64,000 nucleotides of DNA, from assembly GCF_039542905.1 (NCBI RefSeq), contig NZ_BAABIS010000001.1:1488001-1552000 (forward strand). Direction: 5' to 3'. Below, piece by piece: positions 1 to 7,217 of the stretch. The notes under the pieces are model-generated. The model made no database searches. It was not told the DNA's origin and was given only the letters and a program-made list of their open reading frames with translations. A program made the position numbers and the translations under genes. Within the stretch, counting starts at the first letter, position 1, and the number at the start of each line of letters is the position of its first letter. This DNA is from Kitasatospora terrestris. GTDB lineage: Bacteria > Actinomycetota > Actinomycetes > Streptomycetales > Streptomycetaceae.

Positions 1-341
1 GTCATCGCGAACTGGCACCACACGGCGAGGAAGCCCAGCGGCTTCGACAGGCCCTGGGCCACCCAGTTGTAGACGCCGCCGCTCCAGCCGGAGGCGAGCT
101 CGGCGGAGACCAGCGCGGTCGGCAGCAGGAAGACGATCGCGGGCACGACGTAGAGGAACACGCACGCCAGGCCGTACACGGCCATCGTGGGCGAGGCGCG
201 AAGACTGGCCACCGAACTGGTCGTCATCAGAGCCAGCGTCAGCCAGGTCATCTTGGGAGTGGCGACGGCGCGGGCGGCACGGGCCTGCGACCCGGTGGAC
301 GTACTCCCGGGCCGATCGGCCGGCACGTCAGCGACACTCAT
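1..341 (-). CDS. APC-family amino acid permease, N-terminal part (cut by window edge)
   Basis: The visible N-terminal 113 residues are a short polar tail followed by hydrophobic segments. The pattern TWLTLALMTTSSVASLR, then PAIVFLLPTALVSAELA and SGGVYNWVAQGLSKPLGF, is typical of the first helices of amino acid/polyamine/organocation transporters of the glutamate:GABA antiporter type. The start ATG (341-339) has a good ribosome site, AAGGAGG, 6 nt upstream. It would act in the cytoplasmic membrane; the substrate cannot be told from this fragment. The rest lies outside the window. Confidence 0.8.
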   Translation of the reverse strand, partial: MSVADVPADRPGSTSTGSQARAARAVATPKMTWLTLALMTTSSVASLRASPTMAVYGLACVFLYVVPAIVFLLPTALVSAELASGWSGGVYNWVAQGLSKPLGFLAVWCQFAM

Positions 342-485
342 GGACGCCTCCTTCACGGCGGCCCGGGGCGGGCCGCGTGCTCCCAGCCTCAGCGGCACCC
401 CGGCGCCCCGCACGCCGGACGGCGGGCCTCCGGTGGGAAGGATCACCGGTTCGGCCCAGCGGGACGGCCGGCGCGGGGAGCCGGT

Positions 486-1235
486 TCACGGCCGGGAGGG
501 CTTGCCCGCGATCGCGTCGTACGCCCTCACCCGCAACCGGCGGACCCAGCCGCCCCGCTCTTCGCGCCGCTGCGCCCGCCGGGCCTTCGTGCTTCCCTCC
601 GGATAGCGCCGGTGCGCCCACGGCGACCCGGGACGGGCCAGTCGCAGGGCGCCGACCACCGCGAACACCGGCACCAGCAGGCCCAGGAGCCCGGTGAACA
701 CCTTTCCCTTGGACAGTGCCACCAGCGAGAAGCCCCCGTTGATCAGCACCACCACGACGTACTCCCAGTCCGACACCGGCTGTCCGTCCGAGGAGGCGTC
801 GGTGACGCCGAACGGAGCCGCGCCGAGCACCAGCAGCCCCATCGCGGCAGCCCCGAGCACCACAGCGTCCACCGACAGGCGCCCGGCCTCCGACCAGTAC
901 ACGTCCTCCAGTCGGAGGATCAGCGCGAACTCGTCCAGGACCAGCGCGATCCCCACGCCGAACAGCCCGGCGAAGATCTCCGCCCACGGTCGGTGCCCGC
1001 CCGTCTCCGAGGCCAGCCCGATCCCCGCGATGATCGCGAACACCGTGCCGAACACCACGTGGTGGATGTGCAGGCCCCCGGAGGACTCGACGTTCTTCGG
1101 CCACCAGGAGACCTCGGCCCGGATCATCCGCACGCTGAAGCGGATGAACAGGAACGTCACGATGAACGCCACCAGCATCACCAGCAGTGGCTGCTTCCCC
1201 GGGTCCAGGATCTCGCGTGCGTACCAGCCGGCCAT
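486..1235 (-). CDS. Integral membrane protein of unknown function
   Basis: A 249-aa protein with about five to six hydrophobic segments. There is a conserved-looking GGLHIHHVVFG motif near residue 55 and an acidic VLDEFALILRLEDVYW stretch near residue 103, followed by a basic C-terminal tail rich in Arg. The His cluster and the LDEFAL motif in adjacent membrane segments are seen in a family of uncharacterised actinobacterial membrane proteins. No enzymatic function can be assigned. It is separated from the upstream amidinohydrolase gene by about 54 nt on the same strand, so the two may be co-transcribed. Confidence 0.75.
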   Translation of the reverse strand: MAGWYAREILDPGKQPLLVMLVAFIVTFLFIRFSVRMIRAEVSWWPKNVESSGGLHIHHVVFGTVFAIIAGIGLASETGGHRPWAEIFAGLFGVGIALVLDEFALILRLEDVYWSEAGRLSVDAVVLGAAAMGLLVLGAAPFGVTDASSDGQPVSDWEYVVVVLINGGFSLVALSKGKVFTGLLGLLVPVFAVVGALRLARPGSPWAHRRYPEGSTKARRAQRREERGGWVRRLRVRAYDAIAGKPSRP

Positions 1236-1289
1236 GGTCCGATGCTGCCACCGCCGGGTCGCCCGCGCCCGCCCGACGGTCCGCCCGAC

Positions 1290-2117
1290 TCAGTCGCGGA
1301 GTTCGAGGGTGCAGCACTTGACGCTGCCGCCGCCCTTGAGGAGTTCCGAGAGGTCGACCGGCTCCGGGCGGAAGCCGCGGGCGGCGAGCTGCCCGGCGAG
1401 GGTGTGGGCCGCCTCGGGGAGGAAGACGTGCAGGCCGTCGCTGACCGCGTTGAGGCCGAAGACCTCGGCCTCGGCCGGGGTGGCGAGCAGGGCGCCGGGG
1501 AAGTGGCGGCGCAGCAGGTCGAGGCTGTGCGGGGCGAAGGCCGCCGGGTTGTACATGATCTCGTCGCCGTCCAGGACGGCCAGCGCGGTGTCCAGGTGGT
1601 AGTAGCGGGGGTCGACCAGGTCGAGGGAGAGCACCGGGCGGCCGAGGAAGGCCTCCGCCTCGCGGTGGCTCGCGGCGCTGCTGCGAAAGCCCCGGCCGGC
1701 CAGGAGCCAGGAGGCGGTGGTGAGGAAGTCGCCCTCGCCCTCGTTGACGTGCTCGGGGTCGAGGGTCTCGGCGTACCCGTGCTCGCGGAACCAGCGCAGG
1801 TACGCGGGCCCTTCGGCGGCCCGCTCGGCGTTGCGGAAGCGGGCCCCGAGCACGCGGCCGCCGACCACGGTGGCGCCGTTGGCGGCGTACACCATGTCGG
1901 GCAGGCCCGGGATCGGGTCGATCAGCTCCACGGTGTGGCCGAGGGCGCGGTACCGGGCGGCGAGCCGCTCCCACTGGAGGACGGCCAGGTCGGTGTCGAC
2001 CGGCTTGTCCGGGTCCATCCAGGGGTTGATCGCGTAGCTGACCTCGAAGTACTCGGGTCGGCACATCAGGTACCGGCGGGGGCGGAAGGTGCGCGGGGTC
2101 GCCGCGGTCGGGTTCAC
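1290..2117 (-). CDS. Dimethylarginine dimethylaminohydrolase (DDAH)-like amidinohydrolase
   Basis: A 275-aa protein of the guanidino-group-modifying (pentein) superfamily, which hydrolyses arginine or methylated arginine to citrulline plus an amine. Visible landmarks in order are CRPEYFEV with INPWMDP near the N-terminus, NEGEGDFL (acidic substrate contact), YYHLDTAL (catalytic His) and a C-terminal SVKCCTLELRD (nucleophilic Cys). These match the family order and usual length. The GTG start at 2117 is preceded by AGGAG. Free (methyl)arginine is the expected substrate. Its position next to the LanM locus, whose peptide has Arg residues, may be chance. Confidence 0.85.
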   Translation of the reverse strand: MNPTAATPRTFRPRRYLMCRPEYFEVSYAINPWMDPDKPVDTDLAVLQWERLAARYRALGHTVELIDPIPGLPDMVYAANGATVVGGRVLGARFRNAERAAEGPAYLRWFREHGYAETLDPEHVNEGEGDFLTTASWLLAGRGFRSSAASHREAEAFLGRPVLSLDLVDPRYYHLDTALAVLDGDEIMYNPAAFAPHSLDLLRRHFPGALLATPAEAEVFGLNAVSDGLHVFLPEAAHTLAGQLAARGFRPEPVDLSELLKGGGSVKCCTLELRD

Positions 2118-2167
2118 GGGGGCTCCTGTGGGATGGACGGGACGGGTGCGGTGCGGTCGGGCCGGGT

Positions 2168-2767
2168 TCAGACCAGGCCGCAGCGGACGGCGTGGGCCAC
2201 GGCGTGGGCGCGGTTGCGCACCTGGAGCCGGGCCATCAGCTCGTAGATCACGTTCTTGACGGTGTGCTCGGAGCAGCTGAGGGCGCGGGCGATCACCGCG
2301 TTGCCGTGGCCCTCCGCCATCAGGTCCAGCACCTCGGTCTGGCGGGCCGTCAGCGCGGGCGGCCGCTCGTCGCCGCCGGCACCGGCCAGCAACTGGGAGA
2401 GGGTGGCGTACGGGATCCGGCCGTCGCCGTGCCGGGCCGCCCGCAGCGCGGCGGCGAGCCGCTCGGGGGTCAGCTCGGCGGAGCGCAGCACGGCGGCCAC
2501 CCCCGCCTGCAGGGCGAGCCGGACACCGACGGGGGTGACGGTGTCGCAGATCACCAGCAGCGGGCGGCCGACGGCGGCGCCGACCCGGACGGCGTCCTCG
2601 ATCCGGGCGGCGACGGCGACCTTCACCGTCTCCTGCTCGCCCTCCGCGGCGGGGACCAGACCGGTGCGGTGCAGCAGGTGGGCGATCCGGGCGCCGCCCG
2701 GGCCGACGACCAGGTGGATGCCGGGTGCGGCGGCGGTGGTGACGGGGGCTTCGGCGAGGACGGTCAC
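2168..2767 (-). CDS. LuxR-type transcriptional regulator with atypical receiver-like N-terminus (1)
   Basis: A 199-aa protein. Its C-terminal LuxR/GerE helix-turn-helix reads LTARQTEVLDLMAEGHGNA followed by HTVKNVIYELMARL. The N-terminal about 120 residues resemble a receiver fold but lack the acidic pair and a clear phospho-Asp, so it is probably not a classical response regulator. The GTG start at 2767 overlaps the TGA of the upstream regulator (GTGA), so translation of the two should be coupled. The pair runs divergently from the LanM gene, which makes both candidate local regulators of that locus. Confidence 0.85.
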   Translation of the reverse strand: MTVLAEAPVTTAAAPGIHLVVGPGGARIAHLLHRTGLVPAAEGEQETVKVAVAARIEDAVRVGAAVGRPLLVICDTVTPVGVRLALQAGVAAVLRSAELTPERLAAALRAARHGDGRIPYATLSQLLAGAGGDERPPALTARQTEVLDLMAEGHGNAVIARALSCSEHTVKNVIYELMARLQVRNRAHAVAHAVRCGLV

Positions 2768-3387
2768 AGCAGACCCGCCCGCAGCGCGTAGGCCACCGCG
2801 TGGGCGCGGTTGCGCAGGCGGAACCGCTGGGTGATGTCGTGGACGATCGTCGTCACGGTCCGCTGGGAGTAGGCGAGGCAGCGGGCGATCTCGCTGGTCT
2901 CGTGGCCGTCGGCGACCATCTGCAGCACGCTGCGCTCCCGGTCGGACAGGCCCGCGGCGGCCCACGGGCCGGGGAGGTCGCCGACCGCGCGGGCCGCGGC
3001 GGAGTGCTCCAGCAGCTGGTCGAGGAGGTCCGGGGGGACCGTGCAGTCACCGCGCGCCGCGGCGCACACCGCGCGGGCCAGCCGCTGGCCGTCCGCGTCG
3101 CGGCGGCGCAGCAGGCCGCGGGCGCCCGCTGCGAGGGCGTGCAGCGCCTCCGCCGGGTTCAGCTCGCCGGCGACCAGCACCACGGCGGGGCGGCTCGCGG
3201 TGTCCCGGGCGGCGTGCAGCATGTCCAGCTCGGCGCGGGCGAAGCGGTCGACCAGCATGACCACGACGGCCGGCTGCTCACCCGGCAGGGTCACGGCCAC
3301 GTCCGGGCAGGCGGCGAGGGTGCTGGTGGTGCCGGCTTCCAGGACCGGGTCGGGTGCGACGACGCTCACGGGTACGGGTTGTCCCAC
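2764..3387 (-). CDS. LuxR-type transcriptional regulator with atypical receiver-like N-terminus (2)
   Basis: A 207-aa paralogue of the next gene. The C-terminal helix-turn-helix is LSDRERSVLQMVADGHETSE followed by RTVTTIVHDITQRFRLRNR. The N-terminus is receiver-like (VSVVAPDPVLEAG, VVMLVDRF, ALAAGARGLLRR) without a convincing phosphorylation pocket. I chose the GTG at 3387 because GGAGGAGAG lies just upstream; a longer in-frame extension to 3687 runs through low-complexity intergenic sequence. Both regulators end in RNRAHAVA.AL-like C-termini, which suggests duplication. They probably act as homo- or heterodimers at the G/C inverted repeats in the adjoining intergenic region. Confidence 0.85.
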   Translation of the reverse strand: MGQPVPVSVVAPDPVLEAGTTSTLAACPDVAVTLPGEQPAVVVMLVDRFARAELDMLHAARDTASRPAVVLVAGELNPAEALHALAAGARGLLRRRDADGQRLARAVCAAARGDCTVPPDLLDQLLEHSAAARAVGDLPGPWAAAGLSDRERSVLQMVADGHETSEIARCLAYSQRTVTTIVHDITQRFRLRNRAHAVAYALRAGLL

Positions 3388-3487
3388 GGTCTCTCCTCCG
3401 GTGGTGTACAGCCCGGCCGTTCGGTTCCGGCGGGGCTGGCGGGGGGTGGTGGCACCAGACTGCGACCGGGGCACGGGAGCGGGCATC

Positions 3488-3747
3488 GGGGGACGACCCC
3501 CACGTTTGTGCGAACGCCGGCCCCCCGTACGGAACGGGGGTCGGGCGGGGGCTGCGGGCCCCGGGTGGGGACCGGCCGCGCCGGGGCAGGGCGATAGGGG
3601 GGCCGGGTGGGGATCCGCCCGGCGGCGGGACGGTCGGCGGGCCGCTGTGCGGGGTGCTCCGGTGCAGGTGGGGGCCGGTTCCCCCATGTCCTACCCAGGG
3701 GGTGGGCGGGGTGGGGAGAATATGGGGGTCGAGCCCCCATGTGGGGG
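3488..3747. promoter_or_regulatory. Divergent intergenic region with repeated G5/C5 inverted repeats
   Basis: The 388-nt gap between the LuxR pair and the LanM gene holds no convincing gene. It contains several short palindromes built on runs of five G and five C. They are GGGGG-ACGA-CCCCC (3488-3501), CCCCCGT-ACGGA-ACGGGGG (3522-3540), ATGGGGG-TCGAG-CCCCCAT (3722-3740) and the overlapping CCCCC-ATGT-GGGGG (3734-3747). Two have perfect 7-bp arms and 5-nt spacers. They look like operators for a dimeric regulator, most simply the adjacent LuxR proteins; this is inference. Confidence 0.5.
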
Positions 3748-3775
3748 TGGGGGCGGTCCTGGGACCTTTCTTCTC

Positions 3776-6700
3776 GTGACCGAACGCGTACTCCTCGCAG
3801 ACGAGCCCCAGGCGCTGCCGCGCTGGTGGTGGGCCCGCGGCCTGACGCTCCGTGAGCGCCTCGCCGCCCCGGGCCGCCCGGCCGCCGCGGCCGCCGTCCC
3901 GGCCCCCCGGACCGCACCGTGGTCCGCCGGGGACCTGGCGGGCTTCGCCGCCCGGCTGGCCAGCCTGGGCCTGGGCGAGGAGCTGGCGTCCGCGCTCGGC
4001 GACGAGCTCCCGGAGCGCCTGGCGGCCCGCACGGTGCGGCCGAGCTGGGCCGAGTACGTGGAGAAGGCGGTGGCCGGGGCCCCGACGCGGATCGAGCGCG
4101 CCGAGGTGACCGGCGAGGGCGCCGAGGTGTTCGTCGCGGCGCTGCGCCCGCTGGTGGACACCGCGGCCGCGGAGGTCGCCGCGAAGCTGACGCTGCCGCA
4201 GGCGGAGTGCGAGGTGGTCCTGGCGGCGTTCGAGCGCCGACTCGGCGGACAGCTGGCCCGCCAGGCGGCCCGGACGCTGGTCAAGGAGCTGCACCTGGCC
4301 CGCACCGCGGGCCGCCTGACCGGCGCCGACGGCCGGGAGCGGTTCGCCTCCTTCGTGGCGCGGACCGGCACCGCCGCGGGCCTCGCCCGGCTCTTCACCC
4401 GCTACCCGGTGCTCGGCCGGATGCTCGGGCAGAGCGCCACCGACGCCGCCGAGGCCTTGGTGGAGCTGGCCGAGCGGCTGCAGGCCGACCGCCAGGCGCT
4501 GGTCGAGGGCCTCTTCGAGGGCCGCGACCCGGGCCCGCTGACCGGCCTGGAACTGGCGCTCGGCGACACCCACCAGGGTGGCCGCGCGGTCGCGGTGCTG
4601 CACTTCGCGGCCGGCCGCGCCGTGTACAAGCCCCGCTCGGTGGAGCAGCACGAGGTGCTCGACCGGGCCGCGGCGTGGCTCGACGCCCAGGTGCCCGGAC
4701 TCGGCCTGCGCACCCCGCGCTCGGTGCGCGGCACCGGCTACGGCTGGCTGGAGTTCATCGAGCACCGCTACTGCGAGAGCACCGACCAGGCGGACGCCTT
4801 CTACCGGCGCCAGGGCGCGCTGCTGGCCCTGCTGTACGCGGTCGACGGCGCCGACATGCACTACGAGAACCTGATCGCCTGCGCCGACCAGCCGGTCCTG
4901 GTGGACGCCGAGACGCTGTTCCACTCCGGCCTGCCGACCGCGACCACCGCGGGCGACGACCCGGCCGCCCGGGCGCTCGCCGCCTCCGTGCACCGCACCT
5001 GCCTGCTGCCGCACCTGCTGATCGGCGAGCACGGCGCGCTGGACATCTCGGCGCTCGGCCGGGCCACCGACGGCAGCTACCCGAGCGACGTGCTGCGCTG
5101 GCTGGACGCCGGCACCGACCGGATGCGCGCGGTCCGCGGCCCGGCGCCGAGCGAGGGCGCCCGCAACCAGCCGCTGCCGCAGGGCCGGGCGCCGTACGCC
5201 GACCACCGGGCCGCCCTGTACGAGGGCTTCCGGGCCGGCTACGACGCGATCTGCGCGCACCGCGGCGAACTGCTCGGCGAGGACGGGCTGCTGGCGCAGT
5301 GGGCGACCGCCCCGGCGCGGCTGATCGCCCGGCCCACCCGGCTGTACGCGGCGCTGCTGGAGGAGTCCACCCACCCCGACCTGCTGCGCGACGCGCTCGC
5401 CCGGGACTCGGTCTTCGCCGTCCTGTGGACCGAGTCGGTCGGCGACCCGGCCCGGCAGCGGCTGATCGAGCACGAGACCGCCGACCTGTGGCGCGGCGAC
5501 GTCCCGGTCTTCTTCCACCGGCCCGACCGGGCCGACGTGCTGACCTCGCGGGAGGTCCGGCTGGCCGGCCTGCAGGCCGGGTCGAGCCTGGCGACGGTGC
5601 GGGCCAAGGTCGCCGCCATGGACGAGCTGGACCGCTTCGACCAGGAGTGGGTGATCTCCGCGACGCTGGCCGTCGCCGCCGCCAACGCGCCGCTCACCGC
5701 GCCCCGTTCGGCGCTCGCCGCGCGCCCGGTGCCGGCCGTGGTACCGGAGCCGTCCCGGCTGCTCAGCGCCGCCTGCGGGATCGGCGACGAGCTGGCCGCC
5801 CGGGCCGTGCCCGGCGACGGGCGGGTCAACTGGCTGGGCCTGGAGCGGGTCGCCGGCGAGCACTGGGCGGTCCTGCCGATGGGCGCGGGCCTCGCCGAGG
5901 GCTACTGCGGGGTCGCGCTCTTCCTCGCCCAGCTCGGCGCGGTCTCCGGCGCGGAGCGGTACACCGCGCTCGCCCGGCAGGCCGTCCGGCCGCTGCCCGC
6001 GCTGCTCTCCGCCCTGGTCGCCGACCCCGAACTGGCCGCGGCCGTCGGCCCCGGCGCCCTCGACGGGCTCGGCGGCATCGTCTACGCGCTGCTGCGCCTC
6101 ACCGACCTGCTCGGCGACGAGGAGCTGCGCGGCTGCCTGCCGGACGCACTCACCGCCCTGGCGTACGCCGCCGAGACGGTCACCGAGGAGGGTGCGCACG
6201 CCTGTCTCGCCGACGGTCTGGCCGGCGCGCTGACCGCCGTCCGCCTCGCCCACCGGGCCACCGGCTGGGCCCCGGCCGGCGAACTCGCCGACCGGCTCGC
6301 CGAACGGCTCCTCGCCGTCGCCGAACGGCACTCCGCCGCACCCGGGTTCGCCCGCGGCGGCGCCGGCATCGGCTGGGCGCTGCTGCGCCACGGCACCGCC
6401 GACGGCTCGGCCGGCTCCGCGCACGCCCAGGTCGGCGCCTCGCTGCTGCGCCGGGCGCTGCGGGCGGCACCCGGCACCGGCTGGTACGCCGGCCGGCCCG
6501 GGGTGCAGCTCGCCGCGGTCGACGCGCTCGGCTCCGGCGCACTCGGCGACACCCTGCCCGGCGCGGCCGCCTGCGCGGACCTGAGCCTGCGTCAGGGAGC
6601 GCTCGGCGAGCTCGAGTCGCTCACCGTCCTCGCCGAACGGGGCCGCACCGGCGCCCGCGAGGCGCTGAACCACCGCGCCGGGGAGCTGCTCGCACTGGTC

Positions 6701-6841
6701 GAACAGCAGGGCCCCCGCTGCGGCACCCCGGAAAACGTCCCCTCCCCCGGGCTGCTCGGCGGCCTGGCCGGGATCGGCTACGGCCTGCTCCGCCTCGGCT
6801 TCCCCGAGCGGGTGCCGTCCGTCCTCACGCTCTCCCTCTGA
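3776..6841 (+). CDS. LanM-type (class II) lanthipeptide synthetase with degenerate LanC-like domain
   Basis: About 1,021 aa, normal LanM length. The N-terminal dehydratase (DUF4135-like) keeps the expected residues: AVYKPRS (K285), the DMHYEN motif (D360, H362, N365) and VDAETLF (D377). It should therefore phosphorylate Ser/Thr and eliminate phosphate. The C-terminal third has the LanC barrel pattern (GLAEGYCGVALFLAQL near residue 705, then GLLGGLAGIGYGLLRLGF), but the catalytic positions are replaced. The usual AHG is ARG (R860), the WC.G zinc Cys is Tyr (W903-Y904), and CHG is RQG (R939-Q940). Cyclase activity is thus doubtful. The GTG at 3776 gives the conserved start; ATG 3722 is an alternative but lies within a palindrome. 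The precursor gene follows 50 nt downstream. Confidence 0.9.
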   Translation: MTERVLLADEPQALPRWWWARGLTLRERLAAPGRPAAAAAVPAPRTAPWSAGDLAGFAARLASLGLGEELASALGDELPERLAARTVRPSWAEYVEKAVAGAPTRIERAEVTGEGAEVFVAALRPLVDTAAAEVAAKLTLPQAECEVVLAAFERRLGGQLARQAARTLVKELHLARTAGRLTGADGRERFASFVARTGTAAGLARLFTRYPVLGRMLGQSATDAAEALVELAERLQADRQALVEGLFEGRDPGPLTGLELALGDTHQGGRAVAVLHFAAGRAVYKPRSVEQHEVLDRAAAWLDAQVPGLGLRTPRSVRGTGYGWLEFIEHRYCESTDQADAFYRRQGALLALLYAVDGADMHYENLIACADQPVLVDAETLFHSGLPTATTAGDDPAARALAASVHRTCLLPHLLIGEHGALDISALGRATDGSYPSDVLRWLDAGTDRMRAVRGPAPSEGARNQPLPQGRAPYADHRAALYEGFRAGYDAICAHRGELLGEDGLLAQWATAPARLIARPTRLYAALLEESTHPDLLRDALARDSVFAVLWTESVGDPARQRLIEHETADLWRGDVPVFFHRPDRADVLTSREVRLAGLQAGSSLATVRAKVAAMDELDRFDQEWVISATLAVAAANAPLTAPRSALAARPVPAVVPEPSRLLSAACGIGDELAARAVPGDGRVNWLGLERVAGEHWAVLPMGAGLAEGYCGVALFLAQLGAVSGAERYTALARQAVRPLPALLSALVADPELAAAVGPGALDGLGGIVYALLRLTDLLGDEELRGCLPDALTALAYAAETVTEEGAHACLADGLAGALTAVRLAHRATGWAPAGELADRLAERLLAVAERHSAAPGFARGGAGIGWALLRHGTADGSAGSAHAQVGASLLRRALRAAPGTGWYAGRPGVQLAAVDALGSGALGDTLPGAAACADLSLRQGALGELESLTVLAERGRTGAREALNHRAGELLALVEQQGPRCGTPENVPSPGLLGGLAGIGYGLLRLGFPERVPSVLTLSL

Positions 6842-6891
6842 ACCACCCTCCGCACACCACACCGCGAACCGTCAGAAGGGAACCACCTGCC

Positions 6892-7110
6892 ATGAAGAAC
6901 ACCACCGCCGCCGTCACCTCCGTCGCCGCCGCCGTCGAGGCCGAGGAGGCCGTCGAGGTCCGCGAGCAGGACCCGGCGGGCGGCATCACCCTCGGCGGCC
7001 GCAACCGGATGTGCGCCCGCGCCCGGGTGCTGGCCGGCCTGGTCCTCACCAGCGGCATCGTGATCACCCTCAGCCAGGTCGACACCTCGGTCTCCATGCC
7101 GCAGATGTGA
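6892..7110 (+). CDS. Putative RiPP precursor peptide for the LanM-type enzyme
   Basis: A 72-aa peptide immediately downstream of the synthetase, with the ribosome site AGAAGGGAA. The N-terminal half is an acidic leader (VEAEEAVEVREQDP) followed by two Gly-Gly motifs (AGG at residues 29-31 and LGG at 34-36), either of which could be the protease site. The C-terminal part has RNRMCARAR, then a hydrophobic stretch with Thr53, Ser54, Thr59, Ser61, Thr65, Ser66 and Ser68. There is only one Cys (C41), and it lies before nearly all Ser/Thr. This composition fits a dehydrated but mostly uncyclised peptide. No similarity to a named lanthipeptide was recognised, and no dedicated peptidase-transporter gene is nearby. 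Confidence 0.7.
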   Translation: MKNTTAAVTSVAAAVEAEEAVEVREQDPAGGITLGGRNRMCARARVLAGLVLTSGIVITLSQVDTSVSMPQM

Positions 7111-7132
7111 GTCCCGACGTGGTGCCGGGCAT

Positions 7133-7188
7133 CCAGGTGTGGCCGGATGTGAAGCCTACGAGCACCTGGCGTAAAGGCCTTGTGGCCT
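7133..7188 (+). terminator. Weak stem-loops after the precursor gene
   Basis: CCAGGTG (7133-7139) pairs with CACCTGG (7163-7169), and AGGCC-TTGT-GGCCT (7175-7188) forms a second small hairpin. They lie between the precursor stop and the LAL gene and could attenuate or end the lan transcript. They are short, so an operator role for the LAL promoter is equally possible. Confidence 0.35.
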
Positions 7189-7217
7189 GTCGAAAGAATG
7201 TCAACTAGCATGCGCTC

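Noticed and set aside
187..697. Plus-strand open frames at the left edge
   Set aside because: They overlap the permease and membrane-protein genes on the minus strand, have no ribosome site and encode Arg/Pro/Ala-rich sequence without domains.
3041..3775. N-terminal extension of the LanM gene from 3041 or from ATG 3722
   Set aside because: The extension runs through the opposite-strand regulator gene and the intergenic palindromes and encodes no LanM-like sequence. ATG 3722 adds only Gly/Pro-rich residues.
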